From: DASPKS01 sp035628035
GTDB lineage: Bacteria; Bacteroidota; Rhodothermia; Rhodothermales; Rubricoccaceae
Assembly: GCA_035628035.1 (NCBI GenBank)
Contig: DASPKS010000071.1
Coordinates: 1-7,236, forward strand
DNA length: 7,236 nt
Reading direction: 5' to 3'
This document shows positions 1 to 6,018 of this stretch, one piece after another. A model generated the notes under the pieces. That model searched no databases and was not told where the DNA came from. It saw only the letters and a program-made list of their open reading frames with translations. The position numbers and the translations under genes are program-made. Each line of letters opens with the position of its first letter. Positions within the stretch are counted from its first letter, which is position 1.

Positions 1-1178
1 CACGCGAGCGCAACGGCATCCCCGTCGACTATAGCGTCGAAGCGCGTCAGCTCGACCGGCGTGAACTGTGGTCTGGCCCTTACCGTATCGAAGTAGAGGG
101 TTCCTGTTCCTCCGCGAGCCTCGAAAGCAAAGATGACAGAGTTAGATCTAGGAGGGGACCAGCCGAACAGGGCGAAATCATAGGTTGGAGTCGTCGTGAC
201 CGCGTACGTCCTGTAGTAAGGGATGAAAGTAGTACCCCCGTCGAGGCTATACAGCAGGCGAACTTCTGAAGGCCCACTCGCATCTCTCCACAGATTGAAG
301 TCGATGAAAGAGGTCTGGTAGGACTCCCCACCCGCATGGTTAACCTGAAAACGAATGGAGCGGCTCGGATCGAAGGTCTCAGAGAATCCTGATGTGCCAA
401 ACACGTCGTCCAACTCGTCCTCGCAAGCCAGAGCCTGCTGACGCGTCATCGGGCCCACCGTAATGGCCGGGTGACCGCTTACCATAGGGTTGGGGTTCTC
501 GTTGCTCCCGCAGATGGTAGGTCCCTCTGTTGAGAATGAAAACGTGACTTGGGCATACTGGCAACTGTAGCACGGCTGGACCATCGCGGCCTCCTCGGCG
601 GTGAGGCCGGAGGTGGCGAGCCAGTCCGCCAGCGCGGCGTCCTCGATCTCCCCGAGCAGCGCCGTCTGGAACCGCTCATTGATCCGCTCGGCGGCGGCCC
701 GCCCGGCATCCTGCTCGAAAAGAAAACCCATCGCGCAGATCCGCCCGGCCTCATCGATGAACACGGGCGTGCGGAAGTGCGGCTCGACCGTGTTGCGTGG
801 GAAGACGCCCGCCGTCCAGTAGGCATGGAGGCGGTCGAGGTTGCGCGCACGCGCGGCGCGGAGCGCCGGGCTGAGGTGGCGCACGTCGCGGGCACGGAGG
901 AGGCGCTCGACGTAGGCGAGGTGCGTACGGATGCGGAGGTCCTCGCTGTCGCCGGGACCCGGCAGGCGCCCGAAGGTGGCCACGAAGCTCTCGTCGCCGA
1001 GGACGGCGTTGACCGTCGTGCGGGCGCGGTGCGGGCGCGCTGCGATGGCATCGTGCGGACTGGATTCTGCGTGGGCGGCGAAGCGAACCGCAGCCTCGGG
1101 GGTGGGGGCCAGACGCTCGGGAGCCAGCAGGACGGCCGCAAGGGCCAGAAACAGGGCGAGGGGGATCCAGCGCAGCAT
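1..1178 (-). CDS. Probable secreted protein, conserved N-terminal domain plus beta-rich region and T9SS-cargo linker; 3' end cut by window edge
   Basis: Reading from the ATG at 1178-1176, the frame stays open for 392 codons to the left edge, so the C-terminus is missing. Residues 4-19 are hydrophobic after one Arg, which suggests a signal peptide or anchor. Residues 85-202 form a helical, Arg/Glu/Leu-rich domain with a compact conserved-looking core: FIDEAGRICAMGFLFEQDAG at 140-159, then AERIN at 163-167, and SGLTAEE...MVQP at 190-202. I recall this pattern from unnamed secreted proteins of Bacteroidota, but know no function. A CYSC motif (203-206) follows, with further Cys at 223 and 252. 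Residues about 272-370 look like a beta-sandwich of the kind found in secreted proteins (SLDGGTTF at 311-318, GTGTLYFDTV at 357-366). Residues 374-381, PVELTRFD, match the linker before the sorting domain of the neighbouring protease, so a T9SS sorting domain probably follows beyond the edge. Codon use changes near residue 203. The open frame is certain; the role is unknown. Confidence 0.85.
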   Translation of the reverse strand, partial: MLRWIPLALFLALAAVLLAPERLAPTPEAAVRFAAHAESSPHDAIAARPHRARTTVNAVLGDESFVATFGRLPGPGDSEDLRIRTHLAYVERLLRARDVRHLSPALRAARARNLDRLHAYWTAGVFPRNTVEPHFRTPVFIDEAGRICAMGFLFEQDAGRAAAERINERFQTALLGEIEDAALADWLATSGLTAEEAAMVQPCYSCQYAQVTFSFSTEGPTICGSNENPNPMVSGHPAITVGPMTRQQALACEDELDDVFGTSGFSETFDPSRSIRFQVNHAGGESYQTSFIDFNLWRDASGPSEVRLLYSLDGGTTFIPYYRTYAVTTTPTYDFALFGWSPPRSNSVIFAFEARGGTGTLYFDTVRARPQFTPVELTRFDAIVDGDAVALA

Positions 1179-1204
1179 GGCCGTGGGGGTCGAAGGGGCG
1201 CCCT

Positions 1205-1235
1205 GAACGATAGGCGTTGCCTCCGACAATCACAA
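1205..1235 (-). promoter_or_regulatory. Candidate Bacteroidota-type promoter for the left-edge gene
   Basis: On the minus strand TTG (1235-1233) is followed after 20 bases by TATCGTTC (1212-1205), a partial match to the -33 TTG / -7 TANNTTTG promoter known from Bacteroidota. It would start transcription roughly 20-30 bases before the ATG at 1178. It partly overlaps the T-rich tail of the upstream terminator. Two of the eight -7 positions differ from consensus, so this is only a candidate. Confidence 0.3.
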
Positions 1236-1272
1236 CAAGAAAGGGCGCGCGGGGGCTCCCCCGCGCGCCCTT
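1230..1272 (-). terminator. Rho-independent terminator after the M43 protease gene
   Basis: Arms at 1258-1272 and 1241-1255 are perfectly complementary over 15 bases, separated by two bases (in practice a four-base loop with a 14-bp stem). The stem is very GC-rich. On the minus strand the hairpin is followed by a T-rich run (TTCTTGTTGTGATTG, about 1241-1227). It begins 23 bases after the protease stop codon. The tail is interrupted by G, so it is not an ideal U tract, but stem strength and position are convincing. Confidence 0.85.
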
Positions 1273-1295
1273 CAAGACGCCGACGCCAGGCTCGT

Positions 1296-2744
1296 TTACT
1301 TGAGCAGCGTCACCGAGGTCGCCTCGACGAACGTCTCGCCGACCACGCGCACGACGTAGACCCCGCTCGTGAGGTCCGCGCCGTCGACGTAGAGCGTCTG
1401 CATCTGGTTCACCTCCGGGGTGCCCTCATAGAGCGTGCGGACCACGCGGCCGAGCACGTCCACCAGCTCGGCGCGGACGTGCTGCGCCTGGCTCACGCCG
1501 AAGCGGACGTTCGTGACCGGGTTGAACGGGTTCGGGTAGGCCGGCTCGAGGACGAACGTGCCGGGCACGTCGATCGTGGCCTCGATCTCCTCGCTGTACT
1601 CGAAGGCGCCGTCGTAGTCCACCTGACGGAGGCGGAACATGTGCGTGCCCGGGCCGAGGTCGGTCACGTCGTAGCCGTAGGTCTGGGCCTCGGTCGTCGT
1701 CCCGTGGCCCTCGACAAACCCGACGACCTGGAAGTCGCCGCGGCCGACCGTGCGGACCTGCACCTCGAACCCGGCGTTGTTCGTCTCACTGGCCGTCTCC
1801 CAGCGGAGGTGGGCCGTGGTGCCGTCGAGGTTCACGTCGAAGCGGGTGAGCTCCACCGGGACGGGGTTGTACATCGTCGGCCGGTAGAGGGCCATCTGCT
1901 GGTTCCCCCGGACGGACTGCCCCGACGTGAACAGCTGGTAGCACGCGTCGTCGGAGTAGTCCATGAAGTTCTCGATGGGGTCAGGGCCGCCGGTGCCGCA
2001 GGTGTTCCGGCCGACGGGGCACCCGGTGGCCGGGCTGGCCTCGGCGTTGGTGTCGCAGACCTGGTCGCCGCCGGTGGTGCACCCCGGCGGGGTGTCGCCG
2101 CCGGCGCACCCACCCTGGAACGTGTGGTAGAGCCCGACGTAGTGGCCGACCTCGTGGGTGCCCGTGTGGCCGAGGTTGAAGGGGGCGTACGTCCCGCCGG
2201 GGAGCGTCTGGTTGTGCACGACGACGCCGTGCATGTAGTGGTTCTCGGGGTACGAGTTCGGGAACACGGCCCAGCCGAGGAGCCCCCCGCCCATCCCGTT
2301 CGTGTAGAAGTTGAGCGTGGTGGCGGGGCTGATGGCGAGCGCCTGCTTCATAGCCGTCTCGCACGAGCCGCCTGTGCACGTGAACCACGACGCGTTGTTC
2401 GTGTAGTCCACGCTGGCCTGGAAGAACTGGAAGCCCTGGCTGGCGAAGGCCGCGTTGAGGACGGTCGTCTGGTCGGTGAGCATCGACTGCGGGATGTTCC
2501 CGGCCGAGCCGTTGGTGATGACGTGGTAGGCGATGGGGATGGTGACGATGCCGCGCTGGGTGCCGAAGTTCGGATCGACAGCCAGGATGGCCTGGACCCG
2601 CTCGGTGATGGCGTCTCGCTCGGCCTGCGAGAGGTCGGCGGTGCCGCACCGAATGATGGTGTTGTTCTGGGCGCTGGCGTGCGCGAGGGGAAGCACGAAC
2701 GCGGCCCCGAGGAGGACGCGCCGCACGAGGGTAGCGAAGCTCAT
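1296..2744 (-). CDS. Secreted M43-family (pappalysin/cytophagalysin-like) zinc metalloprotease with C-terminal T9SS-type sorting domain
   Basis: The 482-residue protein is predicted to be an extracellular endopeptidase. The ATG at 2744 was chosen because it places a classic signal peptide at the N-terminus (RR at 8-9, hydrophobic core, ASA|Q cleavage near 25). Upstream in-frame starts would only add a Pro/Arg-rich, non-signal extension. An RCGT motif at 32-35 opens the pro-region, as in many M43 proteins; its Cys33 could hold the enzyme latent by binding zinc (inference). The catalytic signature HEVGHYVGLYH (197-207) is a metzincin HExxHxxGxxH, with Met261 in the FMDYSDD Met-turn and several Cys (212-268) likely in disulfides. 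Residues about 297-395 are an FN3-like linker beginning VPVELTRFD. Residues about 398-482 (YPNPFNP at 403-409, VDVLGRVVRTL, SGVYVVRV, terminal TLLK) are the sorting domain, which in T9SS organisms directs export across the outer membrane. It appears to be its own transcription unit: candidate promoter upstream, strong terminator downstream. Confidence 0.93.
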   Translation of the reverse strand: MSFATLVRRVLLGAAFVLPLAHASAQNNTIIRCGTADLSQAERDAITERVQAILAVDPNFGTQRGIVTIPIAYHVITNGSAGNIPQSMLTDQTTVLNAAFASQGFQFFQASVDYTNNASWFTCTGGSCETAMKQALAISPATTLNFYTNGMGGGLLGWAVFPNSYPENHYMHGVVVHNQTLPGGTYAPFNLGHTGTHEVGHYVGLYHTFQGGCAGGDTPPGCTTGGDQVCDTNAEASPATGCPVGRNTCGTGGPDPIENFMDYSDDACYQLFTSGQSVRGNQQMALYRPTMYNPVPVELTRFDVNLDGTTAHLRWETASETNNAGFEVQVRTVGRGDFQVVGFVEGHGTTTEAQTYGYDVTDLGPGTHMFRLRQVDYDGAFEYSEEIEATIDVPGTFVLEPAYPNPFNPVTNVRFGVSQAQHVRAELVDVLGRVVRTLYEGTPEVNQMQTLYVDGADLTSGVYVVRVVGETFVEATSVTLLK

Positions 2745-2800
2745 AGCGTCTGCGGGTGGTGTTAGGGCGCGGCGGTGGCCGCGCGGGATGAGGCGGGGGT

Positions 2801-2831
2801 GAAGTGTAAGGAATCCCGTGGAGGGGCGCAA
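2801..2831 (-). promoter_or_regulatory. Candidate Bacteroidota-type promoter for the M43 protease
   Basis: In the 102-base gap between upp and the protease, TTG (2831-2829) is followed after exactly 20 bases by TACACTTC (2808-2801). The spacing and general form equal those of the candidate upstream of the left-edge gene. The predicted leader to the ATG at 2744 is about 50 bases. It resembles TTG-N20-TANNTTTG with two mismatches in the -7 box. Confidence 0.35.
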
Positions 2832-2846
2832 CGGGCCCCGTCGCCG

Positions 2847-3500
2847 TTAGCCGGGCCCGTCGAGCGGAATGAGCGCACCACCGGTGCCGAAGATGCGGTC
2901 GCCGGCGTCGCCGAGCCCGGGGCGGATGTACGCATTCGCGTCGAGCGCCCGGTCGAGCGCGGCCGTGAGCACGGGCACGTCGGGGTGGTACTCCTCCAGC
3001 CGCCGCACCCCCTCAGGCGCCGCGACGAGACACACGAAGGCGAGGTCGACGGCGCCGCGCGCCTTGAGGTGGGCCAGGGCTCCGGCGGCGCTCCCCCCCG
3101 TGGCGAGCATGGGGTCCACGACGAACACGCGGGCCTCGCGCACCTGCGGGGGGATGTTGGAGTAGTAGTCCACCGGGCTGTGGGTGAGCTCGTCGCGGTA
3201 CATCCCGAGGTGGCCCACGCGCGCCTCGGGCACGAACCGGACGAACCCGTCGACGAGCCCGAGCCCCGCGCGGAGCACGGGCACCACGACGACCTCCTTC
3301 GCGAGGCGGTACCCCGCGGCCGTCTCCAGCGGCGTCTCGACGGGCACCTCCTCGACGGGCAGCGTGCGCAGGGCCTCGTAGGCGAGGATAGAGGCCGCGT
3401 CGGAGAGGGTCTGGCGGAAGAGCCCGTGGGGCGTGCGCGCGTCGCGCAGCACGGTCAGGCTCCGCTTCAGCAGCGGGTGGTCAACGACGGTGAGGGCCAT
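2847..3500 (-). CDS. upp: Uracil phosphoribosyltransferase
   Basis: The 217-residue cytosolic enzyme converts uracil and PRPP to UMP and pyrophosphate (EC 2.4.2.9) in pyrimidine salvage. Family hallmarks are in order: VPVLRAGLGLVDG at 73-85, the PRPP-binding loop VFVVDPMLATGGSA at 125-138 (acidic pair replaced by the usual UPRT VDPMLATG form), and the uracil-binding C-terminal segment YIRPGLGDAGDRIFGT at 191-206. Length is close to the usual 205-215 residues, with a few extra residues at the end (ALIPLDGPG). The ATG at 3500 gives the normal UPRT N-terminus (VVDHPLLKRSLTVLRD). It lies 53 bases after ftsE and seems to be the last gene of the co-oriented chain; no convincing terminator follows its TAA. 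The repeated CGTAGCTTC word sits 29 bases before its start. No key residue appears missing. Confidence 0.96.
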   Translation of the reverse strand: MALTVVDHPLLKRSLTVLRDARTPHGLFRQTLSDAASILAYEALRTLPVEEVPVETPLETAAGYRLAKEVVVVPVLRAGLGLVDGFVRFVPEARVGHLGMYRDELTHSPVDYYSNIPPQVREARVFVVDPMLATGGSAAGALAHLKARGAVDLAFVCLVAAPEGVRRLEEYHPDVPVLTAALDRALDANAYIRPGLGDAGDRIFGTGGALIPLDGPG

Positions 3501-3522
3501 CGAGGGCGAGGAAGGACGAGCA

Positions 3523-3531
3523 GAAGCTACG
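3523..3531 (-). promoter_or_regulatory. CGTAGCTTC junction word upstream of upp (possible -7 element)
   Basis: On the minus strand this 9-base word lies wholly between genes, with its TAG 29 bases before the upp ATG. The same word occurs in two other junctions of this window. TAGCTTCT partly fits the Bacteroidota -7 form TANNTTTG, but I see no TTG 19-21 bases upstream. The role is inferred only. Confidence 0.3.
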
Positions 3532-3553
3532 GGCGGGCCCCCGATCCTTCCCC

Positions 3554-4264
3554 CTACAGCGTCGATGGGTCCACCTCCACGAGGCGCCCCTTGACGAGGG
3601 CGAGCGTGCGGGCGGGGAACGCCTTCACGATGCGGTAGTCATGCGTGGCCATGAGGAGGCCCATGCCCTGCCGGTTGAGGCGGACGAGGAGCTTCTGGAT
3701 CTCGTCGGCCACGCGGGGGTCGAGGTTGCCCGTCGGCTCGTCGGCGAGGAGGAGCACGGGGTCGTTCACGATGGCGCGGGCGATGCACGCGCGCTGCTGC
3801 TCGCCGCCGGAGAGCTCGTGCGGAAGCGCCTTCGCGCGGTGGCTCATCCCGACGGTGGCGAGCGCGTGCGTGGCGCGCTCCTTCACCTCGCGCCCGGTGT
3901 GGCCCGTCGCGTAGAGCGCGAAGGCCACGTTGTCGTAGGCGCTCCGGTCGGGGAGGAGCTGGAAGTCCTGGAAGACGACGCCGAGGCTACGGCGGAGGAA
4001 CGGGATGTCGCCCTCGCGGACGTGGTCGGAGTCGTACGGGCCCACGCGGACGACGCCGTAGTCCGGCTTGAGGTCCATGTAGAGCAGCTTGAGCAGCGTG
4101 CTCTTCCCGCTCCCCGTTGGGCCGATGAGGTAGGCCATCTCGCCGCGGCGGAGCGTGAGGCTGAGGTCGCTGGCCACCTGGAGCCGGTCCCCCGAGGGCG
4201 TCGTGTACGACGCGGCGACGTTGCGGATCTCGACGAGCGGGCGCTCGGCGCCAGTGGGCTCCAC
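3554..4264 (-). CDS. ftsE: FtsE-like ABC transporter ATP-binding protein
   Basis: The 236-residue cytosolic ATPase would pair with a membrane subunit, in FtsE's case FtsX, which couples ATP hydrolysis to activation of peptidoglycan hydrolases during division. All ABC motifs are intact: Walker A GPTGSGKST (48-56), Q-loop FQD (98-100), signature LSGGEQQR (151-158), Walker B LLLADEP (171-177, catalytic Glu176), D-loop NLD (180-182) and switch His208. The stretch VVFQDFQLLPDRSAYDNVAF (96-115) and GNLDP are characteristic of FtsE; LolD and MacB-type ATPases usually differ there. The start is GTG at 4264; no in-frame ATG gives a full nucleotide-binding fold. No ftsX is adjacent: neighbours are the methyltransferase (36 bases upstream) and upp (53 downstream). 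From general knowledge, separate ftsE and ftsX loci are usual in Bacteroidota. A LolD-like or other exporter ATPase is the main alternative. Confidence 0.88.
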   Translation of the reverse strand: MEPTGAERPLVEIRNVAASYTTPSGDRLQVASDLSLTLRRGEMAYLIGPTGSGKSTLLKLLYMDLKPDYGVVRVGPYDSDHVREGDIPFLRRSLGVVFQDFQLLPDRSAYDNVAFALYATGHTGREVKERATHALATVGMSHRAKALPHELSGGEQQRACIARAIVNDPVLLLADEPTGNLDPRVADEIQKLLVRLNRQGMGLLMATHDYRIVKAFPARTLALVKGRLVEVDPSTL

Positions 4265-4296
4265 GGGTGACGATAGGGCGGGTGGTGACGGCGGGC

Positions 4297-4305
4297 GAAG
4301 CTACG
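4297..4305 (-). promoter_or_regulatory. CGTAGCTTC junction word upstream of ftsE (possible -7 element)
   Basis: The word contains the TAG stop codon of the methyltransferase (4303-4301) and lies 39 bases before the ftsE GTG. It is identical to the copy before upp. No clear TTG -33 box is visible upstream, so promoter activity is only a suggestion. Confidence 0.3.
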
Positions 4306-5059
4306 CCTCCCCTCCTGCAGGCCGCTGCGCGATCCAGTGGATGCGCTCGGTGGCGTCGGTGGCCGGGCGGAACGAGAAGCCGGCATAGGCGGCGACAGGG
4401 CGGAGTGGCGAGGCGGCCAGCAGCGCCTCCACCTCGGCGCGGGTGTAAGCCCGCTGCACGTGGGTCTCCGTGAGCGCGCGGCCGCTGGAAAGATGTAGAC
4501 GAAACGTTGTCGTGTGGAGCCGCGCCACGGCGTCGTAGCGGCTCGTGCGGAGGTAGCGGAAGGGGCCAGCGTCGCCCGCGTCGTCGAAGCCGTCGGGGTG
4601 GTTGAGCGAGTTGGCGGGCGTGCTCTGGTCGAACAGAAAAAGACCGCCCGGCCGGAGGAGCGCGTGGACGCCCGCGAACAGCGCGGCGACTTCTGCTTCC
4701 TCCAGCAGGTAGTTGAGCCCGTCGTAGAGGAGGAGCGCGGCGTCGGCGGGGACGAGATCGGCGGGAAGCACGCGGAAGTCGGCCTGCCGGAAGCGGATCG
4801 GCGTTCCCGCCGCCTTTGCGCGGGCGGCGGTGAGCATGGCCTCCGAGCCATCGGTGGCGGTGTAGCGGTACGGCCCCAGCGGCTGGAGCGCAAGGGCGAG
4901 CGCGCCCGTCCCGCACCCCAGCTCGAGGAGGTCGCGCGCGGCGGGGTGATGCCGGCGGAGCAGCCGGTGGGCGTGCTGCGCCCATCGCTCGTAGTCCACG
5001 TGAGCCATCACGGCGTCGTAGCCGGCGGCGAGCGCGGAGTATGGTGCGGCTTCGTCCAT
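4301..5059 (-). CDS. Class I SAM-dependent methyltransferase (YqeM-like), substrate unknown
   Basis: The 252-residue protein has a Rossmann-type methyltransferase fold: motif I LLELGCGTG at 44-52 (SAM binding), the acidic end of strand 2 at Asp70 (ATD), motif IV ALLLYDGLNYL at 108-118, and post-motif LLRPGGLFLFD at 134-144. The N-terminus (YSALAAGYDAVMAHVDYERW, 7-26) resembles B. subtilis YqeM-type small-molecule methyltransferases. The second half (about 160-245) is a beta-rich lid ending FSFRPATDATERIHWIAQR. I cannot name a substrate. The ATG at 5059 shares its A with the pdxA TGA (TGATG), implying translational coupling. A GTG three bases earlier (5062) is an alternative, but the AAGGGG at 5069-5064 is better spaced for the ATG. 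It ends 36 bases before ftsE. No motif looks degraded. Confidence 0.9.
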   Translation of the reverse strand: MDEAAPYSALAAGYDAVMAHVDYERWAQHAHRLLRRHHPAARDLLELGCGTGALALALQPLGPYRYTATDGSEAMLTAARAKAAGTPIRFRQADFRVLPADLVPADAALLLYDGLNYLLEEAEVAALFAGVHALLRPGGLFLFDQSTPANSLNHPDGFDDAGDAGPFRYLRTSRYDAVARLHTTTFRLHLSSGRALTETHVQRAYTRAEVEALLAASPLRPVAAYAGFSFRPATDATERIHWIAQRPAGGEA

Positions 5060-6015
5060 CACGCCCCTTTCCGTCGACGCACCATCTCAGCGGCGAGGTG
5101 GATCGCGGCCTTCATCGAGTCGGGCGAGGCAACGTTCTCGCCTGCCAGGTCGAAGGCGGTCCCGTGGTCGGGCGAGGTCCGCACGAACGGGAGGCCGAGC
5201 GTGACGTTGACGCCGCCCCCCATCGCGAGGGCCTTGAACGGGGCGAGCCCTTGGTCGTGGTACATCGCGAGAACGGCGTCGTACTGCTCGAACGCGCGGC
5301 GCCCGAAGAACCCGTCGGCGGGGAACGGGCCTGCCACGGCAAGCCCTCGCGCGGCGGCTTCCTCCAGCGCGGGCGTGATCGTCTCGATCTCGTCGCGGCC
5401 GAGGACGCCGCCGTCGCCCGCATGGGGGTTGAGGCCGAGCACGGCCACCGCAGGCCGTTCGATCCCGAAGTCCTGCCGCAGCCCGGCGTCGAGCACGGCG
5501 AGCGTGTCGAGGATCGCATTGCGGGTGACGAGGCGCGGCACCTCCGCGACGGGCACGTGGATGGTGACGAGCGCCACGCGCAGCGGCCCGGCCGCGAGCA
5601 CCATCACGACGGGCGGCGCGCCCGCCTGCGCCTGCAGGAACTCCGTGTGGCCGGGGAACGCGAAGCCGGCCCGGTGGATGGCCTCCTTCGAGAGCGGTGC
5701 TGTCACCATCCCCTCGAACGTCCCCGCGAGGCAGCCCTCGGCCGCCCGCGCGACGGCCACCATCGCCTGCCGCCCCCCCTCCGCCGTGACCGTCCCGATC
5801 CCCTCCGGCGTCCACGCACCTCCGGTGTCCAAGATCTCCCCGGGGGGCGCGATCCCCAGCAGCCGCGCCCATCCCTTCGCTGCGGCCGCCGAACCGACGA
5901 GGGCGAGTTCGGCCGCCGTCTGTACCTCGGGGTCAGCGGCCGCCTTCAACGCGACCTCCGGCCCGATCCCGTGTGGGTCGCCGAGCGTGATGGCGAGGCG
6001 CGGGCGATCCGGCAT
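5059..6015 (-). CDS. pdxA: 4-hydroxythreonine-4-phosphate dehydrogenase (PdxA)
   Basis: The 318-residue cytosolic enzyme oxidises 4-phosphohydroxy-L-threonine with NAD+ (EC 1.1.1.262); PdxJ then uses the product to make pyridoxine 5'-phosphate in the DXP-dependent vitamin B6 pathway. Motifs appear in order: GDPHGIGPE (12-20), TAPLSKEAIH (105-114), PGHTEFL (121-127), TIHVP (151-155), LNPHAGDGG (195-203), YDAVLAMYHDQGLAPFK (245-261), VNVTLGLPFVRTSPDHGTAF (269-288). By alignment to E. coli PdxA the divalent-metal His ligands correspond to His153, His198 and His253, all present. Length is near the usual 320-335. The ATG at 6015 follows the lipoprotein stop by three bases, so the two are probably cotranslated; the 3' end overlaps the methyltransferase start by one base. 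No pdxJ is visible in the window. Confidence 0.97.
   Translation of the reverse strand: MPDRPRLAITLGDPHGIGPEVALKAAADPEVQTAAELALVGSAAAAKGWARLLGIAPPGEILDTGGAWTPEGIGTVTAEGGRQAMVAVARAAEGCLAGTFEGMVTAPLSKEAIHRAGFAFPGHTEFLQAQAGAPPVVMVLAAGPLRVALVTIHVPVAEVPRLVTRNAILDTLAVLDAGLRQDFGIERPAVAVLGLNPHAGDGGVLGRDEIETITPALEEAAARGLAVAGPFPADGFFGRRAFEQYDAVLAMYHDQGLAPFKALAMGGGVNVTLGLPFVRTSPDHGTAFDLAGENVASPDSMKAAIHLAAEMVRRRKGA
5064..5069 (-). promoter_or_regulatory. Shine-Dalgarno-like AAGGGG before the methyltransferase ATG
   Basis: This purine run lies in the last codons of pdxA, four bases before the ATG at 5059 and only one base before the alternative GTG at 5062. It therefore favours the ATG. Most other genes here lack a recognisable Shine-Dalgarno sequence, as is common in Bacteroidota. 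Confidence 0.4.
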
Positions 6016-6018
6016 CGG

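Noticed and set aside
479..1141. 220-codon minus-strand frame 1141-479 and 64-codon frame 573-379
   Set aside because: They overlie the left-edge gene in other phases. Their translations are Ser/Arg/Pro-rich and lack the coherent domain pattern found in the 1178 frame.
549..2765. 738-codon plus-strand open frame
   Set aside because: It is antisense to the M43 protease and the left-edge gene, both of which have recognisable domains. Its product is Arg/Val/Glu/Gly-rich with no motif; long antisense frames are expected when third positions are mostly G/C.
2745..2831. Upstream in-frame start for the protease at 2831 (29 extra residues)
   Set aside because: The extension is Pro/Arg/His-rich, would bury the signal peptide, and would place the start ahead of the candidate promoter box at 2808-2801.
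2831..2860. 8-bp inverted repeat (2831-2838 with 2853-2860) across the upp stop codon, as a terminator
   Set aside because: The loop is 14 bases, GGGCCC cores are self-complementary by chance in GC-rich DNA, and no T tract follows on the minus strand.
2775..4270. Plus-strand frames 2775-3638 and 3641-4270
   Set aside because: They are antisense to upp and ftsE, which are unmistakable; the His/Arg/Glu-rich translations show no family signature.
5773..5779. Seven-base C runs in pdxA (5773-5779) and upp (3093-3099) as slippage sites
   Set aside because: They are shorter, lie in conserved housekeeping enzymes where switching is implausible, and runs of seven are not surprising at this GC content.
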